NCBI GenBank assembly: GCA_033763635.1
Contig: JANRKG010000459.1
Coordinates: 1-13,492, forward strand
Direction: 5' to 3'
DNA from: JANRKG01 sp033763635
GTDB lineage: Bacteria; Cyanobacteriota; Cyanobacteriia; GCF-001939115
Length of the DNA: 13,492 nt
Shown: in pieces, positions 6,990 to 13,003 of the stretch
How positions within the stretch are numbered: the stretch's first letter is position 1
Layout: each line of letters starts with the position of its first letter
Made by a program: the position numbers and the translations under genes
Notes under the pieces: model-generated
What the model saw: the letters and a program-made list of their open reading frames with translations, nothing else
Database searches by the model: none
What the model was told of the DNA's origin: nothing

Positions 6990-7027
6990 TTGCTATTTGA
7001 TGTGTTGCTATTTGTAAGTCTACAAAT
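6990..7027. repeat. 15-bp-period direct repeat plus small hairpin in the sigma/anti-sigma gap
   Basis: TTGCTATTTG occurs at 6990-6999 and 7005-7014, again 15 bases apart. Overlapping the second copy is a hairpin, ATTTGTA (7010-7016), loop AGTC, TACAAAT (7021-7027). Both lie in the 168-base untranslated gap between the sigma factor stop and the anti-sigma start. On the minus strand the hairpin comes first, followed by the repeat. It could process or attenuate the message and so set the ratio of the two proteins (inference). Confidence 0.6.
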
Positions 7028-7101
7028 CACATCATAAAAGGGCAACCGAGATTCATGACTGGATCGCAAGGTAGAAGGTTTCTGACTTTAACCGTCCTCA
7101 A

Positions 7102-7776
7102 TTACTTCCCATCGAGATATTGCTGAAGTTGAAGTTGTAAGCGCTGTCTGGCTCTGGCGATGCGAGATTTAACCGTTCCCAACGACACATGGGTCAGTTC
7201 CGCAATCTCTTCGTAGGCCATGCCTTGAATTTCTCGTAGAACGATCGTGGTTCGGAAGGCTTCGGGTAGGTCGGCAATGGCTTCCTGTAACTGGTCGTAA
7301 AATTCCCGTGTGGTCAAATTCTCAACGGGACCAGGATCGGGCGATGCGATTTCCCAATCCATCTCGCCATCTTCCAATAGACGAGGGGCATCCAGGGATA
7401 AGGGTTCGCTGACCCGCTTCCGCTTCCGCAACTCATCGTAGAAGAGGTTGGTGGCAATGCGGCTCAGCCATCCCCGAAACTTAGCGGGTTCCTGGAGCCG
7501 ATGAATGTTCCGATACACCCGAATCCAAACTTCCTGGGCCAAGTCTGCCCGGTCCTGCCAATCAGGAGCGAGATGATACAGTACCTTATCGACGTGGGAT
7601 TGGTATCGGCGCAGCAGTTCAGAGAAGGCAGCGCGTTCGGGCCGGACCCCAACCTGACATTGCAGAATCAGATCGTAATGGGACAGTTTCTCAGGGGCAT
7701 TCGTAACGACTTGGGGTGTCTGGGCTTCGAACCCAATGCCACTCCCTGACCAATTCATTGCTGTCGATTGACTCAT
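7102..7776 (-). CDS. sigG: ECF (group 3) RNA polymerase sigma factor, SigG-like
   Basis: Directs RNA polymerase to a stress-type regulon. It has 224 residues. Sigma region 2 spans about 49-120, with DLAQEVWIRVYRNI and the DNA-melting segment KFRGWLSRIATNLFYDELRKRK. An acidic linker follows, then region 4 at about 160-220 with helix-turn-helix MAYEEIAELTHVSLGTVKSRIARARQ. An N-terminal extension of about 40 residues precedes region 2, as in cyanobacterial SigG proteins. The ATG at 7776 is preceded on its strand by AGGGAAAGG five bases upstream, a good Shine-Dalgarno sequence. A promoter resembling the ECF consensus lies immediately upstream (7802-7830). The next gene on the strand is its probable anti-sigma factor. 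The sigma call is firm; the sigG symbol rests on similarity and on the neighbour. Confidence 0.9.
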   Translation of the reverse strand: MSQSTAMNWSGSGIGFEAQTPQVVTNAPEKLSHYDLILQCQVGVRPERAAFSELLRRYQSHVDKVLYHLAPDWQDRADLAQEVWIRVYRNIHRLQEPAKFRGWLSRIATNLFYDELRKRKRVSEPLSLDAPRLLEDGEMDWEIASPDPGPVENLTTREFYDQLQEAIADLPEAFRTTIVLREIQGMAYEEIAELTHVSLGTVKSRIARARQRLQLQLQQYLDGK

Positions 7777-7801
7777 AGATACCTTTCCCTAGAGATATAA
7801 G

Positions 7802-7830
7802 TTAGACGCGATCGGAACCTGGCAGGTTCA
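7802..7830 (-). promoter_or_regulatory. Candidate ECF-type promoter of the sigma factor gene
   Basis: On the minus strand TGAACCT (7830-7824) is followed after exactly 16 bases by GTCTAA (7807-7802). This resembles the sigma-E class pattern GGAACTT-N16-TCTAA/TCTGA. Transcription would start near 7795, giving a leader of about 20 bases containing the Shine-Dalgarno sequence. GAACCT-GGC-AGGTTC (7815-7829) is also an inverted repeat overlapping the -35. Autoregulation by the encoded sigma factor is inferred. Confidence 0.6.
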
Positions 7831-7870
7831 ATTTGCGAAGTTCTGGAGCCGTCTAGGCAGTTGATTAATT

Positions 7871-7916
7871 GCTGAATACGACGGTTTCGTCGTAGTGGCT
7901 CGTATTTAGTTTTTTC
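7871..7916 (+). terminator. Terminator- or attenuator-like hairpin in the thioredoxin-like gene leader
   Basis: GCTGAATACGA (7871-7881) can pair with TCGTATTTAGT (7900-7910), 11 bp with two G-U pairs, directly followed by TTTTTCTTCT. A competing hairpin uses part of the same left arm: TACGACG (7877-7883), loop GTTT, CGTCGTA (7888-7894). The two are mutually exclusive. No + strand gene lies immediately upstream, so it would act either as an attenuator of the gene at 8091 or as the end of a short non-coding transcript. Confidence 0.45.
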
Positions 7917-8090
7917 TTCTGTATTGACAGTAACGTTGATTTTGGGGTGGACCGATCCCGCTTGTGTAAGTTTAGGGAGTGTCTACCGTTTTCTCTCGGA
8001 GGAGGGAAGTGTCAGGGGACGGAAACGCTTGTCAGTTCGTTCTGCGTCCAGCAATCCATTATTCTGAGTAAGGGACGGTTTTCCGAATTG

Positions 8091-8738
8091 ATGCAGTTCA
8101 GCGAGGTTTCAGTGGTTTTTTCAGTGCTTCTCTCAAGATTGTTTTCTACCGCTCGTTCGAACCTGAGTTGTCGAGTGGATCGCTGGAGCAAATCCCTCTG
8201 GGCGATCGTCCTCACCGTTGCCGTAACCCTGGGTAGTCTCGGCTTTGGGAGTCTGCCTGCCAATGCAGGTTTAACCGACGACCATTACGATGGCAATATC
8301 TTTGCCCTTTATGCCGGAAATGGGTCTCTGGTTCCTCCCAGAGTGACCCTGGCGGATGCTCTTAAACGGGGTCGCCCAACCTTGCTGTTCTTCTATACAG
8401 AAGATAGTAGTGATTGCAAACAATATGCTCCGGTTGTTTCCCAGATCCAACAGTTCTATGGTCGGGTAGCGGATTTGATTCCGATTAATGTGGATGCTGT
8501 TCCCTTCCGGTCTAGCTATCCGACCACTGAACCTGGCTTCTATTACAAAGGGTTGGTTCCCCAAACCATTCTCTTTAACCAGCAGGGCAAGATTGTGCTG
8601 GATGCCCAAGGTCAAATTCCCTTTGAGCAAGTAGATGATGTCTTGCGCCAGGTGTTTGATCTGCTGCCCCGTTCCGAGTCTGTAGAGTTGCGGCGACGCA
8701 TTGTGAATGAGATTAACACTGAACTGGTGCCTGAGTAG
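8091..8738 (+). CDS. Exported thioredoxin-fold protein, photosystem I accumulation-factor type
   Basis: A thioredoxin-like protein predicted to act in the thylakoid lumen or periplasm. From ATG at 8091 it has 215 residues: basic n-region, hydrophobic core at about 36-54 and a signal peptidase site after ANA (59), then the family-typical GLTDDHYDGNIFALYAGNGS. The thioredoxin active-site position reads SSDCK (106-110): the first Cys of CxxC is Ser and only Cys109 remains. The cis-proline loop is present as GLVPQTILF (Pro157). Similar cyanobacterial proteins are named thylakoid membrane photosystem I accumulation factor (from memory), so a role in PSI assembly is likely while classic disulfide reduction is not. 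A GTG at 8175 gives a tidier signal peptide (MDRWSKS...) and is an alternative start. The gene at 8808 follows after 69 bases, so co-transcription is possible. Confidence 0.78.
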   Translation: MQFSEVSVVFSVLLSRLFSTARSNLSCRVDRWSKSLWAIVLTVAVTLGSLGFGSLPANAGLTDDHYDGNIFALYAGNGSLVPPRVTLADALKRGRPTLLFFYTEDSSDCKQYAPVVSQIQQFYGRVADLIPINVDAVPFRSSYPTTEPGFYYKGLVPQTILFNQQGKIVLDAQGQIPFEQVDDVLRQVFDLLPRSESVELRRRIVNEINTELVPE

Positions 8739-8807
8739 GGCTTCAGGATTGCGAAACTCGCGTTGATAGGGTAGGGTGAGAGCAAAAAATTAACGGGAGA
8801 CGACAAA

Positions 8808-10895
8808 TTGCTACACCGGACAGTTCTGACGATGGTTTCTGCTCTGGCGATCGTTCCGACCTGGGCAACATTCCGGCCCGCAATCGCGGCGACCCCTCAG
8901 GCATCTCCCTCAGTGGTCGCCCCCCTGCCAGACAATACAGCGGCGGTTATCACAGTCAACACGTCTCCCGATGCCTGGAAAGCATTAGACCAGTATCAGA
9001 TCGTGCCTGAAGTGGTCTCAATTCTTGAAAGCTTTCTTCCGGTGAGCCTGGATAACCTTGACCTCCTTCCTGGTTTTGAAACGGTTCAAAACATTCCTAA
9101 CTGGATGGGCGATCGGGCGGCGATCGTGCTTCTACCCACCCAGGGAGCAAAGGATGTGAACTTTGAGGAAAGTTTCCTTTTACTCGCACCCATCAAAGAA
9201 GAGAAAGGATTTCAGGAGTTCTTAAAAACTTTCAAATCTGGCATGGAGAAGCCCCCGATCGAACGGAAGTATAAGGGCATTACTATTCTGGAATGGAAGA
9301 ATGAGGAGGAGCAACCCGCCGAGGCTGCCGAACCCGCTCCTCCCCCGCCGAAGACACCAGCCCCCCTGCCTCCTAAGAAATCTCCTACCCCTCCTTCAGC
9401 ACCTAAAAAGTTGTCTTCCTCCCAAGTTCTGCAACTCTGGGGGTTGCGATTCCTGACCCGCACCGTCGCCCAAGCAGGAGCGATCACCCTCCGCCCATCC
9501 GTTGCGGTCAAAGCTTTTCAGGAGAAGCCGAAGCCCACCCCCCCCACGCCTGTCACCCCGGAGACACCACCCTCAGAAGTCGCTCCAGAGACGGAACCCG
9601 CCTCCAAATCCTCCCCGAATGATATTGTGATCGCCCTGCTGCCGAATCATGTTGCACTGGCGAATTCTGCAAAACCCATTGAACAACTGATTGAGGGGCA
9701 GTTAAACAAACGGACCCGTTTACCCCAAAACCGTTTGTATCAGAGAACCAGTAGCCATCCGCAGTACAAAAACTCCCTGTTTGCTTTCTATATGAATGTG
9801 GCAGAGGTCGTCCGGTTTTCCGACCTGTTGATGGAGAATTCAGAGACGGAAATTCCGTTGCCTTCCAAAGAAGAATTGGACAGGCAATTGAAGACGGTGA
9901 CTGAAGAATATGCCAATGTGGATGCTTTTGTCTGGTTGCAACCCGAAGGGTTACGAACCCAATCCATTGCCCATTTCCAAAAGCCTCAACCTGATAAAGC
10001 GGATGTCTTTGTCGGAGATGGAGAGCGAATTTTTGCTTTTATTCCTGCAATTCCCTATTTCGTATCGACGAGTCGTGACCTCCGACAACAGTGGCAGTTG
10101 GTAGTCGAGGCGTTCAATGAAACCGAGGATACAAAAGAAGTGTTGCGGACCCTGCGGAATGGGGTGCTTCAGTTTACGGGGCTTAGTATCGATCGCGATA
10201 TTGTTTCCTGGCTCGATCGGGAGTATGGCCTGTTTCTCTTTCCCACCCGTCAAGGTTTCTTGAACCAGGTCTTTCCCCAGGCTCGGTTAGGGCTTGCCTT
10301 TGTGGCCCAAACTGGAAAACGAGATACGGCGACCATTACCCTGAAAAAGCTGGAAAAATTTGTGCGGGTCAGTGCCAATGGGGAACTGAAAATTGCCTCC
10401 CGCAAGATTAAAGGGATTCCAGTCACGAGTTGGGAGGTGAAAGAAGGCAAGACCGTACAAAGCATTCTTGCCTATGGTTGGGTTGAACCCGATACACTGA
10501 TAATTACTACGGGCACAGGGCCTTTGGGAGAACTCCTCCCCAGACCCTACCTGCAACTTTCGCAAGACCGCACCTTCAGACACGCTATTCGCCCCTTCAA
10601 TCGTCCAAATCAGGGCTATTTTTATATGAATATGGGGGCATCCCTCTCCTGGATGTATAGCCTGTTCCCCTTTGATAACTTCCCAGGGGTGACGGAAGCG
10701 AAGCGGGTGATTGGGACAATTCGCAGCCTCAGTGCTACCAATGTTCGGACGGCAGATAAAGAACAGTTTGATAGTTTGATGGTCATGGCCCCCGCCCGGA
10801 AGAAACCTGAGAAACCCAAAAACAGTCGGTTGCTGGAGTTGCCTTCTGCCGTGACCGTCAACTCCATTCCTGCCCCACCCATCGATCGCCCCTGA
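8808..10895 (+). CDS. DUF3352 domain-containing exported protein with Pro-rich insert
   Basis: A 695-residue protein of the DUF3352 family, found mainly in cyanobacteria and without known function. The TTG at 8808 is chosen because GGGAGA (8794-8799) sits at Shine-Dalgarno distance and because it adds the positive n-region (MLHRTVLT) to a signal peptide ending near AIAA (25-28); ATG at 8832 is the alternative. The mature protein opens with VVAPLPDNTAAVITVNTSP, typical of the family, then LLPGFETVQNIPNWMGDRAAIVLLP. Two Pro/Glu/Lys-rich low-complexity stretches (about 169-202 and 239-270) flank a short ordered-looking segment. After this the DUF3352 pattern resumes to the end (DIVIALLPNHVALANS..., DREYGLFLFP, GPLGELLP). 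The tail is again Pro/Lys-rich. Its stop overlaps the start of the amidohydrolase gene by one base. Confidence 0.85.
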   Translation: MLHRTVLTMVSALAIVPTWATFRPAIAATPQASPSVVAPLPDNTAAVITVNTSPDAWKALDQYQIVPEVVSILESFLPVSLDNLDLLPGFETVQNIPNWMGDRAAIVLLPTQGAKDVNFEESFLLLAPIKEEKGFQEFLKTFKSGMEKPPIERKYKGITILEWKNEEEQPAEAAEPAPPPPKTPAPLPPKKSPTPPSAPKKLSSSQVLQLWGLRFLTRTVAQAGAITLRPSVAVKAFQEKPKPTPPTPVTPETPPSEVAPETEPASKSSPNDIVIALLPNHVALANSAKPIEQLIEGQLNKRTRLPQNRLYQRTSSHPQYKNSLFAFYMNVAEVVRFSDLLMENSETEIPLPSKEELDRQLKTVTEEYANVDAFVWLQPEGLRTQSIAHFQKPQPDKADVFVGDGERIFAFIPAIPYFVSTSRDLRQQWQLVVEAFNETEDTKEVLRTLRNGVLQFTGLSIDRDIVSWLDREYGLFLFPTRQGFLNQVFPQARLGLAFVAQTGKRDTATITLKKLEKFVRVSANGELKIASRKIKGIPVTSWEVKEGKTVQSILAYGWVEPDTLIITTGTGPLGELLPRPYLQLSQDRTFRHAIRPFNRPNQGYFYMNMGASLSWMYSLFPFDNFPGVTEAKRVIGTIRSLSATNVRTADKEQFDSLMVMAPARKKPEKPKNSRLLELPSAVTVNSIPAPPIDRP

Positions 10896-12121
10896 TGTTA
10901 GACCGAATTAAATCCATCGCAAGCGCCCTGGCTCCCCGCCTGATTGAAATTCGCCGCCACCTGCACAGTCATCCCGAACTGAGCGGGCAGGAATATCAGA
11001 CAGCCGCCTATGTTGCCGGGGTGCTTTCCTCCTGTGGCCTGCGGGTTCAGGAGGCGGTGGGGCGGGTGGGGGTCGTGGGCGAACTCATGGGGCAGACCGA
11101 TGGGTTAGTTGCCGTTCGAACGGATATGGATGCCCTGCCCATTGAAGAGCGGACTGGATTAGAATTCGCCTCCCGGCAACTGGGGGTGATGCATGCTTGT
11201 GGGCATGATGTGCATACAACGGTAGGCTTGGGAACGGCGATGGTTCTTTCCCAGTTAGGAGAACCGCTGTGGGGGACGGTGCGGTTTTTGTTCCAGCCCG
11301 CCGAAGAGATTGCTCAGGGTGCTGCATGGATGGTGCAGGACAAGGCAATGGAGCGCGTGAAAGCGATTTTTTCCCTTCATGTGTTTCCGACGATTCCGGC
11401 TGGGTCGATCGGGGTTCGATATGGCGTGTTGACGGCAGCGGCGGATGATTTGGAGATCATAATTCTGGGGGAATCCGGGCATGGGGCACGGCCTCATGAG
11501 GCGATCGATGCCATCTGGATTGCGTCTCAAGTTGTCACGGCACTTCAGCAAGCCATCAGCCGCACCCAGAATCCCCTGCGTCCTGTCGTGCTGACGATCG
11601 GTAAAATCATTGGTGGACGGGCACCCAATGTCATTGCGGATCAAGTTACCCTTCAGGGAACGGTGCGATCCCTGCATCCTGACACGAGCGATAGATTGCC
11701 GGAGTGGATCGAACAAATTGTGGCGGGCATTTGCCAATCCTACGGAGCCAAGTATCATCTGAACTATCGACGGGGCGTTCCTTCTGTTCAAAATGACCTA
11801 ACCCTGACTCAGTTAGTCGAAGAAGCGGCCTCTGAAACCCTGGGAAGCAATCGAGTGCAAATTCTCATGGAACCTTCTTTGGGAGCAGAAGATTTCGCTG
11901 TGTACCTGCAACATGCGCCAGGAACCATGTTCCGTTTAGGGGTTGGATATCGCGATCGTCCCAATCATCCCCTCCACCATCCCCAGTTTGAAGTGGATGA
12001 GACAGCGATCGTGACGGGAGTGATGACAATGGCCGCATCGATTGTGAAGTATTGGCAGCACCAGCAAACTCCTTCCCTCGATGGATTGGAGGAGAATTCT
12101 AGCTCGTTACGCTTTGGATAG
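10895..12121 (+). CDS. M20 family amidohydrolase (N-acyl-amino-acid / hippurate / IAA-conjugate hydrolase type)
   Basis: A 408-residue cytoplasmic metallohydrolase of peptidase family M20, subfamily D, which cleaves amide bonds of N-acyl or N-aryl amino acids using a two-metal site. Key residues are visible: RRHLHSHPELS near the N-terminus, the Asp of RTDMDALP (78), Cys102 and His104 in HACGHDVH, the catalytic Glu pair in QPAEE (137-138), His162 in LHVFP and His361 in HHPQFEVDE. The lid/dimerisation domain spans about 183-295 (GESGHGARPHEAIDA, GGRAPNVIADQV). All expected ligands are present, so it should be active. Substrate is not predictable. The start overlaps the upstream stop as TGATG, so translation is coupled to DUF3352. 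No signal peptide, so the two products probably work in different compartments. Confidence 0.93.
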   Translation: MLDRIKSIASALAPRLIEIRRHLHSHPELSGQEYQTAAYVAGVLSSCGLRVQEAVGRVGVVGELMGQTDGLVAVRTDMDALPIEERTGLEFASRQLGVMHACGHDVHTTVGLGTAMVLSQLGEPLWGTVRFLFQPAEEIAQGAAWMVQDKAMERVKAIFSLHVFPTIPAGSIGVRYGVLTAAADDLEIIILGESGHGARPHEAIDAIWIASQVVTALQQAISRTQNPLRPVVLTIGKIIGGRAPNVIADQVTLQGTVRSLHPDTSDRLPEWIEQIVAGICQSYGAKYHLNYRRGVPSVQNDLTLTQLVEEAASETLGSNRVQILMEPSLGAEDFAVYLQHAPGTMFRLGVGYRDRPNHPLHHPQFEVDETAIVTGVMTMAASIVKYWQHQQTPSLDGLEENSSSLRFG

Positions 12122-12149
12122 AAGAATTAAACGAAGCTAGTTTTGAACT

Positions 12150-12404
12150 ATGGCATCTCCTTATCCCCTTCAGGGTATTGAATTGATTGACTGTGCCAAA
12201 GCGAATGCAGGTCAGGGTATTGAGACAGCGGCCCATCTGTGTGGCTATGGAAAAGACCTGAACCGTTTTCAAGATGCATTGAAGCAGGCGTGCGATCGAA
12301 TTGGAGTTGAAATTCATACCCTTTCTGACTTAGTGACCGATCAGCAGGTTGTGCTTCGAGATGGTGGAATTGAAGTTGCTCCTGATACTCCAGCAGAACT
12401 CTGA
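12150..12404 (+). CDS. Small conserved hypothetical protein (84 aa)
   Basis: A short soluble protein beginning 28 bases after the amidohydrolase stop, so it is probably in the same transcript. The pattern LIDCAKANAGQGIETAAHLCGYG, followed by a helix FQDALKQACDRIGVEI and an LSDLVTDQQ segment, looks like a small helical cyanobacterial family that I recognise only as hypothetical. It has three Cys residues (in LIDC, HLCGYG and KQAC); no CxxC pair, no membrane segment and no signal peptide. Its codon use resembles that of its neighbours, and the composition and ordered helical pattern argue it is a real gene. Function unknown. Confidence 0.72.
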   Translation: MASPYPLQGIELIDCAKANAGQGIETAAHLCGYGKDLNRFQDALKQACDRIGVEIHTLSDLVTDQQVVLRDGGIEVAPDTPAEL

Positions 12405-12415
12405 AAAAGTAAGAG

Positions 12416-12444
12416 AGAATTGCAAAAATGGTAGATGCAATTCT
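12416..12444 (+). promoter_or_regulatory. Intercistronic hairpin before the 142-aa gene
   Basis: Perfect 9-base arms AGAATTGCA (12416-12424) and TGCAATTCT (12436-12444) with an 11-base loop fill most of the 51-base gap between the two small genes, ending 11 bases before the GTG start. No T-run follows, so it is not a standard terminator; RNA stability or translation control are possible. Confidence 0.4.
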
Positions 12445-12455
12445 GAGCGAGCGGC

Positions 12456-12884
12456 GTGAGTAATTCGGACATGAATGCAAAGCCCAGTCCCACATCAGAA
12501 AACTCGGTACAGGAGTTTTCCTTGGTAGAGCAGCTATTGATTGAGCAAGTATTGGGGGTGGCGCTTTTTGACTTAAATGGCCTTCCTCAAGAATACTTGG
12601 CGACTGCTGAAAATGCGGACATGGGATGGGTGCAAACAACCTTTCAGGCGTTGGGGCTACGGTTATTACTGATGGCCTCCCTGCAATTGGAAGGGTTTCA
12701 GTATGCGGTCATCAATGGGGACGGCTACAATGCAGTAGTAGTCAGGCAAAACACTTGCTACATTGCCTTGCTGATTCAGTTGCCAGATTCAGAACCGATC
12801 GCGGATAGCTTTGTGCGCTGGATTCAAACCCTGGACCCCAAAACCCTGAAGTATCATCCCCGATTCAGGTCTTCATCCAGTTAA
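12456..12884 (+). CDS. Hypothetical protein, possible Roadblock/LC7-like fold
   Basis: A 142-residue soluble protein from GTG at 12456 (ATG at 12471 gives 137 residues; no Shine-Dalgarno sequence decides). After a polar N-terminus, the order is helix (SLVEQLLIEQ), strand-turn GVALFDLNGLPQEYL, a long helix (WVQTTFQALGLRLLLMASL), then strands YAVINGDGYNAVVVRQNTCYIALLIQL and a final helix. The combination of a GVALFDLNGLP hairpin and a terminal pair of hydrophobic strands resembles Roadblock/LC7 proteins, regulators of small GTPases and motility in bacteria. That match is by pattern only. No GTPase gene is visible nearby. It follows the 84-aa gene on the same strand, with a hairpin in between. 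Unlikely to be spurious; function unknown. Confidence 0.7.
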   Translation: MSNSDMNAKPSPTSENSVQEFSLVEQLLIEQVLGVALFDLNGLPQEYLATAENADMGWVQTTFQALGLRLLLMASLQLEGFQYAVINGDGYNAVVVRQNTCYIALLIQLPDSEPIADSFVRWIQTLDPKTLKYHPRFRSSSS

Positions 12885-12908
12885 TTCAAAATTTAAGTTT
12901 TAAACCTT

Positions 12909-12939
12909 CTGGAGACGCGAGATGTCGCGTCTCTACCAG
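12909..12939. repeat. Hairpin repeat with GAGACGCGA/TCGCGTCTC arms
   Basis: Arms GAGACGCGA (12912-12920) and TCGCGTCTC (12925-12933) with a GATG loop; CTG (12909-12911) can pair with CAG (12937-12939) around a TAC bulge. Same core as the palindrome at 6237-6264. It lies 24 bases after the 142-aa gene stop and is the main feature of the 119-base gap before the next gene. Confidence 0.8.
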
Positions 12940-13003
12940 TATTATGAGTGAGTTTTAAAATCGAATTGGCGATTGTCTATTGTTTTTTATTCCCTAGACA
13001 GAT

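Larger units (their letters stand above)
7777..8090. other. Divergent intergenic region, sigma factor / thioredoxin-like gene
   Basis: These 314 bases separate the divergent genes. They hold the candidate ECF promoter for the sigma gene (7802-7830), a terminator-like structure on the + strand (7871-7916), an isolated TTGACA at 7924-7929 with no matching -10, and a purine-rich GGAGGAGGGAAG at 7999-8010. The + frame stays open from a GTG at 7947, but the 48 residues it would add show no family features and precede what is already a complete signal peptide. Confidence 0.6.

Noticed and set aside
8021..8049. Second ECF-like promoter GGAAACG-N16-GCGTCC on the + strand
   Set aside because: The spacing is right but both boxes fit the consensus poorly; too weak to claim a SigG target.
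7947..8090. N-terminal extension of the thioredoxin-like protein from GTG 7947
   Set aside because: It adds 48 residues with no conserved features ahead of a complete signal peptide; ATG 8091 or GTG 8175 is more natural.
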